DNA of 53,010 nucleotides. Source: Lojkania enalia. Lineage: Eukaryota; Ascomycota; Dothideomycetes; Pleosporales. Below are positions 24,430 through 37,110 of this stretch, piece by piece. Position 1 is the first letter of the stretch. Every line of letters starts with the position of its first letter. The notes under the pieces were generated by a model. That model did no database searches, was not told the DNA's origin, and was given only the letters and a program-made list of their open reading frames with translations. Position numbers and translations under genes: made by a program. The stretch spans positions 289,010 through 342,019 of the forward strand of contig ML986606.1 in the NCBI GenBank assembly GCA_010094045.1. The letters run 5' to 3'.

Positions 24430-27400
24430 CCCGACCGAGAGTAGGAAAACCTATCTATATAATATTGTTTAGAGGTACTGTACGAATAGTAGTACTTGCT
24501 TAATACTAGAAGGTCCGTTTTATCTTTTTATACGAGGCTGTTTAGAGGTAGTATATAATAAAGAAGTAAGATAGTACGTAACGACGTATAATCGACTACT
24601 ATAGAGTAATAAGTAATACTAGCTCTATCCCTAACTAACTAATATAACGTATTAGTATATAACTAATATATATCTCTTATAGGCATTTTAGTAAAGACCC
24701 TAGTAGAGTAGACAAGTATTAAGGACTAGGTAGATAAGATTAAACTATTAGAAGATATACCTAAGAAGAAGCTTAATTTATATATAGTTAACTTAATTAT
24801 AAAACTTCGCGTATTAAATATAATAGGCGTATAAACCTTTAAGAACTTCTAAAGCGATTTTATAGACTAGAAGCTCGTATACTTTAGAGACCTTAGCTGA
24901 CTATTTCTGCGAGAATTAATAGCTACCCTATAAAATAAGAGTATAAGTTTTAAGAAGGATATAATAGAGGCTACTATACTATATAGACTTGTAAAAGGAG
25001 AATATATATTTACTATCCTAATAGAGCGTCGTATAAAGCTATTACTGCTATTACTAGTCTTAATACTACGAAGGATATCTCTATATAAACTACTTACAGA
25101 CCTAATATCTCCTCTATAACTAATATAACTACCTATAATTTAATCTTTATACGACTTATACTAACTTCTACCTATATAAGATATTATAGTAGAGAACCTT
25201 ACACCTAAGAAGGTTGTATAATTCTAGAAGGCCTAAAAGAAGGAGAATAACTATATAGGGCAACTATATAATATCCTAGCTAATAAGGCTATAGTATTTA
25301 TTAAGCTCTACTAATACCTTACTATCTATAAGGCCTCGTATATAAGCATCTTTTCTAATATTCTTAAAGGCCGCGTATATATGTTCTACCTTTATAATAT
25401 TAGCCCTAGAAAGACGTAGAAAGTCCTGTATAAATAGCTTAGTAATTACTTTAATACTAACGTAAATTATAACTAATATTAAATAGATTAGACGATAATA
25501 AACTTTATATAAATTAAGTAGGAGAATCCTATAAAAACTCTATATAAAGCTCTTAAAGCTATAATTAATAAACTTACTCTTACGTAGAGAACTCTTAGTC
25601 TATAATTCTAAGGTAAGATACTGCTTTATACTACTATCGTATAAGTATACTGAAGACAACCTAAGTTTAAATAAGCTATATTCTTAATTAAGCTTATATA
25701 TAAGGTACTATTTAGTAATCTCTAAATAGTACTCTAAGTTTTAATCGACTAATAGAATAATATATTTATAAATAAACTCTAGAACGTATATATACTAATA
25801 GAAAATATAACTTATCTTATACGCGTAGCTTTCGATAATATAGGAGAAGTTAAAAGAGATATAGAGGATTATACTCCTCTATATAATTAAAACAATACTT
25901 CGTCTATTATAAGGAAGGGTACTAGTTAATAAATTATCCTCGCATAGATTAATCCTATATAAAATACTAGTATATCTCTTCGTACGAAGGATTTTATAAT
26001 AAGATACTAACGCGTAAGAAGGTAAGCGCGTATATCTAGGAATTTAAAGGTAAACTAGAGTAGAAGGAAGAGGAGTTATACGATAATAATAACTTGGATA
26101 AAGAAGAAGGTAAGAAGATTGTTAACTACCTTACTACTACTGTATTTCTCTACCGTACGATAGTAGAGGACATCTATAGCCTAGAACCTGAAGGATATAT
26201 AGAATAATTTATCCTTAAAAACTAATATCGTACAGTATACTAAGGTAAACTATAGGATACCAGCGTAGTAAGGATTTCTACTGTTAGAAAGTTACAACTT
26301 AAAGTATACTTACGAGAATTCTCTCGTATAAAAGTAGACTAGATACTAAGGAAGGAGAGTATTAGCTTTAGAGGACAAGGATTAATAGGATTAATCGGTA
26401 CTATACGAATTACCAACCTAGTTAATAATATAATATATTACATCCTAGACACCCTAATACTATTTCTACTATCTCTAGTAGATATAAACTAAATAAGTAC
26501 GTACTTTAACAATATATAGAATATAATTGTATAAAGTAATAGGAATACTATTCTAGTTATATAAAAATAGGGTTATCTATTCTTTAATATATAAAAGGAG
26601 GAATTAATATCCTTCTTTACTAAACGTAAACTTTAACAACTATATAAGAGATTTAACTATTCTTATATAGAATAACTCTATATAATACTTAAGAATACTA
26701 GATATAATATTAATCTCTCCGTACTTAAGGAAATTGAGAAGTTCTACTATATATATTAGCTATACGATCTAGTACTATAAAAATTTAAATTTACGATTAA
26801 AGATAATTTATACTTTAATTATAAGATAGTAATTAATACTATATAAATCAGCAACTGAGACGTACTATATATAATTAACGCAGATATATTATTTTAAGCG
26901 GCAACTTTTTTTAAAATTAATATCTATACGAGATATCTAAAACGTATTTTATAAGTACTAGATTAACACGTATAAAGGCCCACCCGATTATATTATATAT
27001 AACTCTAGTATAAACTTTATATTTAAAGACTTCCGGAATTACGTAAAGATTATAGGAGTAATATATCGATAAATACTAGTAGAGGCCTACTAGACTATAG
27101 GGAAGATTAAGCGTATATACGTACTACTATAATATATATATAATATCCTCTATATAGAATTAGATAATCGTATAGATAACGAGTTAGTACTATAGATAAC
27201 TGTTAAAGTCCTTAATAATATAGTAGAACTAAATAGTTTTATACCTATATTACTTATATTTAAAATATATCTAAGAATTAATATAGACTCTATACTATCC
27301 TCTAATATTACTATACGAGTTAACGCTGTACGAAAGGTGATAAGAATACTTTAAAGTAAGAGGGTAAAAGTTAATATTAATCGTATAATTAATACCTAGA

Positions 27401-29555
27401 ATAGCCTAATAGTATATAAAGTCCTAAATCTTCTACTTAGTTCTGAAGTAAAGATATAGTAAGAGAAGAAAGAATAGATAGAACTATATATAGTAAAGGG
27501 GATTAAAACCTAAGATATTATTATTAAGATAGAGAATAGTCTAGAGAGGTTCTACTATATATAAGTTAGACCGTATTATTATACGAAGGACGAGGATAAA
27601 CTTATATAAGAACTACTAGACTTAGATAAACTAACACCTATATAAAAGGGCCTTTTATAAGTATAAAGGAGAGGTCGCCTATATAAGTAACTAGTCTCAA
27701 CTAATAGACTATACGAAACAGCCCCTTAAGTAGTATTAGATTTGTTATACGAACTAGAACTAGAAATACAGCTAGTTAAGAGAGGCTAAGGAAGACCGCG
27801 TAAGAATCCTATACAGGTTATAACCTTCCTAATCTAAAAGGAAAAGGAAGACTATATACTAGCAACTAAGCTCTATATAGACGGTATAATTATAATACTT
27901 AAGAAACTATTTAAAGAATTAGACTGTATAAAAATAGAGAGTCTAATTATAAGTAGTATATTTAAGGTACTCTCGTACGATCTATTAGTTTATAAGGGAC
28001 GAATCTTTAACTTTTAACTTATATATAAAGTTAAAGGGAAATTAACAAAACTATATAAAAAGTTATAACTTATATTTATAGGGTATTTAGATAAGAAGAA
28101 GAAGAAGATCTTTATATAGTCTCCTACAATTCAAAGAATAAGTTAGAGGCTAATTCTAGCTATTAGCTTATTACTAATAGCTTTATACAGTATATACTAT
28201 AAACTATATAATATTACCTAGGTATACATATAGTTTACAGATAAGTTTATCTAGATACTATTCGCTTGACTACTAAAAGAACTCTATAAAAGCTTTCCCC
28301 CCTATATAATATTTAGAGTTGTACAACTACTATATAGCGTAGTAGAATCTAGCTTATATTAGTTTAAGATATATTACAACTACTATAAGGATAAACTCCG
28401 TATAGAAACCTCCTTATATAATTTATACCTATTAATCATGTACGAAGGTATAAAAACATTTAGAATTATAGAGCTATAAATAGATAATACCTTTAGTATT
28501 ATTATAAATAAGTTTGCGTAATATAAAGAAGAAGAGCTATAGAAGGCTATATTCCGTATAAAGCCTAAGACGATATTATTATATAAATAGCCTATAGAAT
28601 TTAATAGAGGAAAGATCTAGCTTATATAAGATAAAACTATAATCTTATTAACTTAGAAAGGACAAGCTAAGAACTTCTATACAGTAGACCTAAATATAGA
28701 AGATACTATATAAGAGTATATTAAACAGCGTGCACAAGGTACTTATATTATATTAATATACTAACCAAAAGTAGTATTTAACTTATCTACTACTATATAG
28801 GTTATATCGCTGTTATATAATAATATTAAGGTACTAAATATACGACTCTAATAGCAAATCGATAACTAGGATTAAGGACTATTATATATACTATTTAATC
28901 TCTCCTATACGAAGTTGTTTATCTTTACTAATAGATTATTCGCGAATAATAAGGACCTAAGTTTATAATTTAGCTTCCTTATTATTCTTAGAACTAAGTA
29001 GTATACTAGAAACTCGTACAACTTTAAAATTATAGGCAATATTATATACTAGAACTCCTCTAAGTATAAACGTATTACCCGCTTTATACTAGCTAGTAAA
29101 CTATATAGATTAATAGAAGGATTTAACTACGCGATCGTACTAAGTATAATAATTAACTAGATTATATATACGCTTAGAATACCTCTAGTACTAATTATAC
29201 TATATATAGATTTAAGATCTCTATACGAATATCTAATAAAGCTTAATATAATAAATGAGAAGAGGCTTATAATTAATATTATATTAATTCGAGAATTATA
29301 CGAAAAGAGGGAGATTATAAAGATTAGGTAGATTAATAGTAAAGATAACCTAGTAGATACCTGTATAAAGAAGGTACTAAACTCTATACTTAAGAAACTA
29401 ATTTTATATAACTATCTAACTATTAGAGTTAAAGTATTAGTTAATAGGCTTAAGCCTGCATAAGATAGGAGATAGAGTATTATATAGTAAGCGCTTTATA
29501 CGCGTAAGTAATAGCTATAGGTAGAATAAGAATAAGATACCTTAGGTAAAGTCTA
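24430..29555 (+). pseudogene. Copia polyprotein relic (gag region, integrase, reverse transcriptase, RNase H)
   Basis: Long plus-strand frames with RIP stops. The integrase core is recognised at about 26970-27250: GPPDYIIYNSSINFIFKDFR, from a form with Asp-Ala-Gly at the second catalytic position, then a VEAYxTIGKIKR segment carrying the region of the third acidic residue. Reverse transcriptase spans about 28000-28500, with an ITxVYIxFTDKF segment (family DITQAYIQS) and LQIDNTF for the LQTDDT active box. RNase H follows at about 28850-29350 (RSLYEYLIKLNIINEKRL). This matches a Ty1/copia polyprotein type common in Pezizomycotina. The gag limits were not resolved. Confidence 0.85.
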
Positions 29556-29579
29556 TAAAAAAAAAAAAAAAGTTGCTAG

Positions 29580-29815
29580 TATTTAAACAGCGGTATTAAG
29601 GTGCGTAGTTGGTTGTAGTATAATATAGTCTTATATTATAGTTATATATATAAAGGGATAAATATTCTCTTCCTTCGTATAGACTTAGAAAAGAATTAAC
29701 AATCAATACCAGTTACCTAACTACCCCCTTATACGATGTTTATACTATATAAACCTCTTTATCTCGCACGTACTTGCTAATTGTAAATACTAGCTAGTAG
29801 AGAGTCTATTCGACA
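29580..29815 (+). repeat. Copia 3' LTR (236 bp)
   Basis: Same length as the 5' LTR. It ends CGACA and is followed by the duplicated CTTAT at 29816-29820. Confidence 0.93.
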
Positions 29816-32240
29816 CTTATAATTATAAAATTATTCTTATAAAATTCCTCTCTAATAGTTACAGCCTATTATATAAGTAGAATATTAAGGAGCTAGAAGT
29901 AACTAAGAAGTATATTAAGTAGAGTTAGAGCTTTTTATATCTCTAATCTTTTATATCTATAAACTTAATAGTAACCTATATATCTATATAGATTATTATA
30001 AATTTAATACTCTTATTTATAAGAATATATATTTAATATTATATATAGAGAAACTTCTATTTAAATCTATTAAAATAGTAATCTTTACTAAGTTTAATAT
30101 TTATATAGCCTTTAATAAGATTAGAATAGATCTTAATTCTAAGAAATATACTACCTTTTAAACTTAATATAGAACTTATAAGTATAAAGTTCTATCTTTT
30201 AGATTATATAATAGTCTAGTAACTTACTAGTACTATATAAATAATATACTAATTAACTACCTAGATAACTTCTATATTACTTATTTAAACGATATCTTTA
30301 TCTACTCTAAAGATAAGATAATATATACTATTTATATTAAAAAGTTTTTAAGAGATTATATTAAATAGGATTATAAGTTAATATTAAGAAGAGTAAATTT
30401 TATATTATTCGAACTAAATACTTTAACTATATCCTCTTAAATAAAGGCTTTAAGGTTAACCTAGAAAAGGTAGAAGTACTATATAACTAGTAGCTACCTA
30501 CTACTATAATAGGTGTAAAATCCTTCTTAAGTTTTACTAGATTCTATTAATAGTTTATACTAGAATTCTTATATATTATAAAGTTAATTATTATATTATA
30601 AAACTCTATAACCTTTTTTATATAGATTTTAGAATATAATATTATTTTTAAGAAATTAAAGTTAGCCTGATTAAATATATCTATACTCTACTACTTCAAC
30701 CCTATATTAGAAATAAAAATAGAAACTAATACTTCTAATAGAATAGTTATAAGAGTACTATTATAGAAATATTCTAATAGTAAATAGTATTCTATAGTAT
30801 TTTATAGTAAGGTTCTATCTAGTTTAGAACTAAACTAGAAAATCTATAATAAGAAACTATTTACAATTATTACTACGTTTAAATAATAGAGGGTAGAATT
30901 TACTTCTATAGCTACTAGAATTCTAGTATATACTAATTATCGTTTACTTAAATATTTTATAACTATAAAAGTATTTAATACTTATTAAATTTATTAGACT
31001 AAAGATTTAGTTTAGTATTAGTTCTAAATTAAGTATACTCTAGATAAGAATAATACTAGAATAGATATCTTTAGTTATTATAAATAAAATATAGAAAACT
31101 TAAAAGAAGCTTAAACTAATAACTAGTTAAGAGTTCTATTTAAACTGTATTAACTTTACCCCTAAATTAATACTAAATTAGTTTAATTCTATATTATCTA
31201 AATAATAATTTAAGCGGCTATACTAAATATTATTAAAGGTTAGAAGTAGGTTATATTATTAGACTCTCTAAAGTTAATCGATATATTACTATAGAAAAAC
31301 CGAGCCTCCTTTATATAGGAATATACCCTTTATTCTACAAGTATTAGATAGAGAATAGACTACTCCTCTATAATAATTACTTATATATTCTATTAGATTT
31401 AGGCCTTTATATATAGCTTATATAAGAAATTTACAACTAAATATCCTTCGTATACCTAAGCGCTACTAAAACCTATTAGTTACTATTCTAGAAGTACTAT
31501 TAGAAGGGTATAAAAGCTACTTACAAATAATATATATAGAATTATATTCTATACTATAAAGCTTATCTAATATAAATCCGAACTCTAAGTTTTATCTACC
31601 TACTTTCTATACTAAATTAACTAATATAGTATATATATATTAACTTTAAGAATTTTCCTATAGATACGTTTAAATATAATTAGATTATAATAGTAATTAA
31701 TCGCCTATTTAAATAAACTATATCTATTTCCTACTATTATATAATTAATATATAGAAAATAGCTAAATTATTTATTTAATAAATATACTACTTTAGTTAT
31801 ATATTTAAAACTATTATTTTAAACTAAAGATTTTAGTTTATATCTAGTTTCTAGTCTAAATTCTATTATATCTTAGACGTAAAGATTAAACTATCTACTA
31901 TTTATTATAAAGAGACTAATAGATAGATAGAAATTATAAATAAGTATATTAATTAGAGACTACGCTCTTTTATATCCTTCTACTAGAATAATTAGAGTTT
32001 TCTATTACCTATAATCAACTAAGTATAAGTAACTCTACTTTATATAACTATTAAAATATCCCTATATTAGATTCTATATAGATTTAAACTCTATTAGAGT
32101 TAGGATTAGAAATATTCTATTAATTCTATTACTATAATAGATAAATTAAATTGTAAAAATACTTTAGCTCTAATAACTTATATATATATAGTCTAGAAAA
32201 CTATAAAGGTTAATATTAAGAAGATTTAGGATTATATATA
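29816..32240 (+). pseudogene. Gypsy-A copy 3 pol relic: reverse transcriptase, RNase H, integrase
   Basis: Plus strand. The RT segment TKFNIYIAFNKIRID (family TKLDxxxAFNxIRI, first catalytic Asp now Asn) lies around 30090, and YLNDIFIYS (from YLDDILIYS) at 30282-30308. RNase H starts near 30715 with IETNTSNRIV (family LETDASxxxx). The integrase spans about 31400-32200, with the catalytic core visible as FISSF-x-SKFYYIL-DVKIKLSTIYYKETNR around 31840-31925, matching gypsy cores that end in YHxETDGQTE. Stops sit at Gln, Trp or Arg positions. The sister copy at 51500-53010 covers the last third. Confidence 0.88.
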
Positions 32241-34259
32241 ATATATTCTACTATTAAAGCAGCTAAACTATTAAAGCAGCTAAACTATTAAAGCAGCTAA
32301 ACTATTAAAGCAGCTAAACTATTAAAGTAGCTAAACTATTAAAGCAGCTAAACTATTAAAACAGCTAAACTATTAAAGCAGCTAAACTATTAAAGCAGCT
32401 AAACTATTAAAGCAGCTAAACTATTAAAGCAGCTAAACTATTAAAGCAGCTACTTTTTCTTAGTATTAGAAATACTACGTACGAACTATAATAAATCTAT
32501 AGTACAACCTTCTATTAATTTAATAAGAAGATAGAATTAAGCTTACCTTATAGGCGTATAAATTAGGCTAGTTTAAGAGCATATAATACGCTGCTATAGC
32601 TTTTAACGTATAATATTAACAACTCTCTACTCGACTTTATAGAATTACATTTCGCCCTTATATACAACCAAATTACTAGAAGCTTATAGTAACTGAAGAA
32701 TAAACAATTATATAATATATTCTTAACCTTAATTTACAAGGATTTACGCCCTAACTATATAAGGTAGTAGATATAGCAGATAAACTATTAGGCGTATATA
32801 GTAGAATACCTATAGGAAAGAATTAGTTTAAACGATTTATAGCGCCTATAAATAAGTTTAAAATAGCCTTTAATTAAGTAAAAAATTGCTAAAGAATAAA
32901 ATAAGAGAATCTAGAAGTTATTAATATATAGTTTAAGTTCGTATAGAATATAATTGCGAAATATAATATATATAATAATAATATCTACAACTTTAATATA
33001 ATAGGCTTTTAGATAGATATTATTAGTACTATAAAGATTATTATAGGTTTAGAATATTATATAAGGCTTATTCTTATATAGCTAGACGATCGCGAGTAGG
33101 TTATAGTTATCTAGAATATCTATACTGCTGTATATATAACCCCACTATTTATTATCTATAAAAAACGCGTCTATATCTCTATATAGTATAAAGAAGTAGG
33201 TATACTATATAACTGGAAAATTTCAGTCTTTAAGAACGGCTGGATAAATAATACGCTTAGTTTTAAGTAGCTAAAGTACTTTAATAAGTATATAAAGATG
33301 CGTTAGGTAGAGTTATATAGGCTACTTATTTTAAATAGCTATAAAAGCTACCTTAACTAGAAATTTAAAGATTACTACCTTATATAAAAGATCTTAACGC
33401 TTTATATACCTTCTTATTTATCGTATATACTTCAGCTTCTTAATATAGTTTACTTCTTACTATTAAAGTTAAAGTATTTATAGTATATATAAGACTTAGT
33501 ATACTAACGTGTCTACTATATTAATAAAGAAGGCTTTCTTCCAACTTTTAAAAACGCGTTTTTTAACGTATTTATATATAAGAACTATTAAAAGGCTTTT
33601 AAAGTAATAAGAATTATTCTTCTAAACGCGCAGGTTATATTAAATCGCCTTAATATATAACTATATACCCTATTAAAACTACTTCTATAAGAAGACTTTT
33701 AATAGTCTAAAACTCTAAGTAATATATATAAATTTAGGTTATAATTAATACTTATATAAAAGTCCTTTATACGATTACTAAAAGAGGTATAAGAAGGATT
33801 CTTACAGCTTATAAAAGGTACTAAGTTAATACTATATTAGAATACGCTTCTTTAAGCTCGCAACTTTAAGCTTAAAAGGTAATTAGAAGGAGTAACTAAG
33901 CGTAAAATATATAAAAGAAAGTATATTTAGTATAGCAGTATAGTATTATATAGTAAGAGATTTTTATATATAGCTGCTAAAGTATTTATAGGCTCTTAGC
34001 TCTTTAAGAAAACTCGTAGTACTAATACTTAAAAAAGGGCTTAACCAGCTTAACGCTACTATAGTAATTATAGTAAGACTAGATATAACGCTCGTATATG
34101 TTAAAAGGATAGTAAGGAAAATTCTAAATTAGATAAAAGTATATTATATATAAAATCTCTTATTAGGATTAAATAAATTAACTTTTTATATATAGTATTC
34201 GTTATACTAAGAAAAAGTAGCCGCTTCGATAGTTTAGCCGCTTTGATAGTAGAATACGT
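32241..34259 (+). mobile_element. Pogo-B copy 1 with an expanded iteron array at its left end
   Basis: 2019 bp between TA duplications (32239-32240 and 34260-34261). The ends begin ATATATTCTACTATT on the left and ACGTATTCTACTATC in the complement of the right. The transposase relic is on the plus strand, homologous to that of Pogo-A throughout. The other complete copies are 1850 bp. The excess of about 170 bp equals ten extra 17-bp units in the left terminal array (12 units instead of 2). The empty site is in Gypsy-A copy 4 at 52109-52110. The right end keeps only two units, so the termini are asymmetric. Confidence 0.94.
32251..32454. repeat. 17-bp iteron array, 12 units, in the left end of Pogo-B copy 1
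   Basis: Unit CTATTAAAGCAGCTAAA is repeated at exact 17-bp spacing from 32251, with the last unit starting at 32438. Two units carry single G-to-A type changes. Other Pogo-B ends have two units. In related pogo elements the subterminal repeats are the likely binding sites of the CENP-B-type domain of the transposase; that role is inferred here. Confidence 0.95.
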
Positions 34260-34261
34260 TA

Positions 34262-34850
34262 ATCTATTATTAACTATTACTAGTAACTAATTAATTAGTA
34301 AATTAGTAATATAGTCTATCTAAATACTAAGAATCTTATAGTCTAGAAACTAAGCTAAAAGCTATTTAATTAATAGGAGGGTTCTTTTAAAGTACTAGAG
34401 TAGGTTAGAAACTTATACTATTTATAACTACTTCTAAGATTAAGAATATATAATATTTTTATACTAAACCTACTATATAAAAACCCCTAGAACCTTCTAT
34501 TAGAATAAGAAGTTTTAAAACTACCCGCTATTACTATTAATAGAGTAGAAGAGTAGAAGGTTAAGAAAATACTAGCTAGTAAACTATATTATAAAACCTT
34601 TAAATACTATATAAAATAGGTAGAATATAATTCTAATCTAGTCTAGTATAAAGTTTTAAATTTTATAGATTTATTTTATAAGCTAAAAGCTTTTTATAAT
34701 AAGTATCTAAATTAGCTAGAACCTCTAAAAACTCTAATTAAATAGATTAAAGTATATAAGAATAGTATAGAGAATATAGATTATCTATTAGATAATAATA
34801 TATAAGAGTTAAATAGTAGATTAGAAAACTAAATTATAGACCCGAAATTA
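34262..34850 (+). pseudogene. Gypsy-A copy 3, C-terminal pol relic
   Basis: Continues the integrase frame after Pogo-B and matches the reverse complement of about 51510-52108. It is rich in charged codons (Glu, Lys) with scattered TAA/TAG. It probably includes the integrase C-terminus and a tail after it. A chromodomain could be here, but no clear motif survives. Confidence 0.6.
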
Positions 34851-35912
34851 CTCTTCTATAGTATTTAAAGGGTCTAATAATAGGCTGTTAAATACCTCTC
34901 TAGTCCTCTTCTTCTATACTTTTCTTCCTCTTCCTTTCTTTTAAACTCCCTTTAAACTTCTTCTACTTTATTTTTAGCCGCCTAAAAACGTTGCGATATT
35001 AGCTTAAAAGCTAGATACTAAAGCTTCTAGAGTTAAAATCTAATAGAGTAATTTAGTATTCTAGTAGAATAAAGTTACTTAGATACTAGCTATAAAAAAG
35101 CTAGCTTTTTAACTTTTTATAATCTAGACTATAAGTACTAGATTATAAGTAAACTTTAAAATAGTTTTAAAGGCCACTTTTTTATCCTTCTTATCCCCTA
35201 TATATTAAACTACTACCTATAGTATAAAATAGCTTCGGAGGACTAGAAACTCTTCCTTATAATAGGAGAAGATTTATAAGTATATTAGTAGTAAATATTC
35301 TACTAGTATTATATATAATTTATATAGGGTTGTACTTTTTATTTTATAAGGTATAATACTCGCATTTTTTTAATCTTAGAGACTAAAAGATAAATATTAT
35401 ATGCTATCTATAGGTAAGTATATAAATAGTTTAAAAGTAGATAATTTAGAAAACTTCTAAAGAAGTTTTAAAAAGTAGATAGAGTAGTATATTAATTAAT
35501 TTTTTTTATAAGGTGTTAGTAATACTTTAATAATTAACGGTTCTAGGAACGTATAATAATATATATAGAGTAGAATTTATTATATAGTTAAAAAAGCTTA
35601 GTTAATAGTAATCTAGTAATATACTAAGGCTAGTAAATACTTATTACTATATACGATAAAATTGCAATATTAATAAACCGTTATAATAGTAGTTACTAGC
35701 TAATATATAGGTTAATTATATTTACTATAAAAACTTTACTTAATATTATATTAATATATAAACGTATTTCTATAGATAACTATATATATTAATTCTTACT
35801 AATAAATACCTTCTTAAAGAAATTTCTTTATATTAGAACCTATTTATAATAACTCTAATTCCCTCTTAAACTAGTATAGATAGGAACTATTAGCCTATAA
35901 GAAGGGGGGTAG
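34851..35912 (+). other. Gypsy-A copy 3, 3' noncoding region and polypurine tract
   Basis: About 1 kb without a reading frame between pol and the 3' LTR, shared with 4288-4999 and with the complement of 50461-51510. It ends in the purine tract AAGAAGGGGGGTAG (35899-35912), which abuts the LTR and is the expected plus-strand primer. A pyrimidine-rich stretch lies near 34890-34970. Confidence 0.8.
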
Positions 35913-36191
35913 TATAATAATACAAAGAAATTGTTTTATAAAAAACTTTATATATAATCTTATTCTAAAGCATTTTACTTATCTTATTCTACTTCTAACT
36001 CTACCTCATTTTCTATCTATATATAGTTATATACTTCCTTATAAATAGCTTAATAGTTCTTCTATATTCTTTTATATAAGGCCTATAAGTATTAATAGAA
36101 TTTTTAGGTCTCTAAACCCTTATATACTTCTATATACCTCTAAGTAGATTTATACTATATTTAGACCTATTATCTTATTTATACTATTATA
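35913..36191 (+). repeat. Gypsy-A 3' LTR of copy 3 (279 bp)
   Basis: Starts TATAATAATACAAAG and ends ACTATTATA. It is followed by the tatat duplication (36192-36196), after which the Pogo-D relic resumes. Confidence 0.92.
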
Positions 36192-36654
36192 TATATTAGG
36201 TAGAGAGATAGTAGTAACTAGTAATAATAATAAAGAGTAGGAGTATTTAGCTAATAGTATTAATCCTCTAAATTACTAAAATCTATTTATAATTATCTAA
36301 TTAAATTACCTTTAGTTAATTATATCTTTCTATACTTATAATAACTAGTTATAATAAGATAATATTTATTTAAAAACTAGATCTATTAAAATTATATATA
36401 TTTTTATCTATAATATTATACTTTTTAATATATTATATAAGTTTAAACTAGCTTTTAATTGTTTTAAAATCTTTATATAAAGTTTTCTATTAATTATAAA
36501 ACCGATTTAGATATATTTTAAGTTTAAAGGTATATCTAATAAAGTTTCTAGACTAATATATACTAATTTAGCTTATACTATATTTAATAAGTAAGCTATT
36601 AGCTATATCTTATATAATAGTTAAGATAGATATAAATTCTTATAAATCTAGGTT
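36192..36654 (-). pseudogene. Pogo-D copy 2, middle part of the transposase
   Basis: Continuation of 16331-17144 after Gypsy-A copy 3. On the minus strand a YIILIDLVF-like segment (about 36370-36400) stands where the YNFDETGF box is in copy 1, and the HTH part lies towards 36650 (DIANSLLIKYS, family DxANxLLxxxS). It is interrupted again at 36654 by the TRIM-like element. Confidence 0.7.
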
Positions 36655-36775
36655 TATTAGATAGAGGGCTTAAGGTTTAATTAAAGCTATAGAGGAAGCT
36701 ATTTATCTATAGAAATACTAAAGCACTAACCCTAATTATATATAAAAGTAAATACTAAGAAGGTACTCTCTAATA
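36655..36775. repeat. TRIM-like left terminal direct repeat (121 bp)
   Basis: Aligns without gaps to 37529-37649. The differences seen are all transitions. Confidence 0.9.
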
Positions 36776-36858
36776 TACCTCTTTAACTAAAAGATGTAAG
36801 AGGGAATTATTATACTATCTCTCCTTATATATACTCTAAATATCCTTCTAGCTCTATA

Positions 36859-37110
36859 ACTCTAGTATAGTAGTTTTAGCCTAATAACTCTAGCTTAGTA
36901 GTTCTTACTCGGTAACTCTAGCTTAGAAACTCTAGCTTAGTAGCTTTAGTTTAGTAGCTTTAGCTCGATAGCTCTAGCTTAGTAACTCTAGCTCGATAGC
37001 TCTTAGTTAATAACTCTAGTTTAATAACTCTAGCTTAGTAACTCTAGCTTAATAGTTCTAGCTCGGTAACTCTAGCTTAATAGCTTTTAGTTAATAGCTT
37101 TAACTTAATA
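36859..37110. repeat. 14-bp minisatellite, 18 units, inside the TRIM-like element
   Basis: 252 bp of consecutive 14-bp units with consensus (A/G)CTCTAGCTTAGTA. Variants with CTCGATA or CTCGGTA suggest an ancestral CTCGGTA half later altered by C-to-T and G-to-A change. Spacing is regular throughout. Partial matches continue for a few bases on both sides. Confidence 0.92.

Larger units (their letters stand above)
24026..29815 (+). mobile_element. Complete Ty1/copia LTR retrotransposon nested in Gypsy-A copy 3
   Basis: 5790 bp with two 236-bp LTRs (24026-24261 and 29580-29815) and a perfect CTTAT duplication (24021-24025 and 29816-29820). The original LTR ends, TGTC...GACA, are still visible: GACA is intact at 29812-29815. 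The matching empty site, ATAAG on the plus strand, is at 1472-1476 in copy 1. A run of 15 A (29557-29571) just before the 3' LTR may be part of its polypurine tract. Integrase precedes reverse transcriptase, as in the copia order. It retains more CA/TG than Gypsy-A. Confidence 0.95.
17145..36191 (+). mobile_element. Gypsy-A copy 3, complete Ty3/gypsy retrotransposon carrying five nested insertions
   Basis: It spans 19047 bp between identical 5-bp duplications tatat (17140-17144 and 36192-36196) and has two 279-bp LTRs. Five later insertions lie inside: Pogo-A 17544-19392, solo LTR 20465-20743, Pogo-C 21482-23333, Copia 24026-29815 and Pogo-B 32241-34259. Subtracting these with one duplication each (11805 bp in all) leaves 7242 bp, a normal length for the superfamily. 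The order is LTR, leader, gag with zinc knuckle, protease region, RT, RNase H, integrase, long 3' noncoding region, polypurine tract (35899-35912) and LTR. All coding parts are RIP-degraded. Confidence 0.95.

Noticed and set aside
32251..32454. A CRISPR-like or origin iteron array
   Set aside because: The units are contiguous 17-mers without spacers and coincide with the terminal repeat units of Pogo-B.
36859..37110. CRISPR array
   Set aside because: Units are 14 bp, directly adjacent and without spacers, in a fungal genome context.
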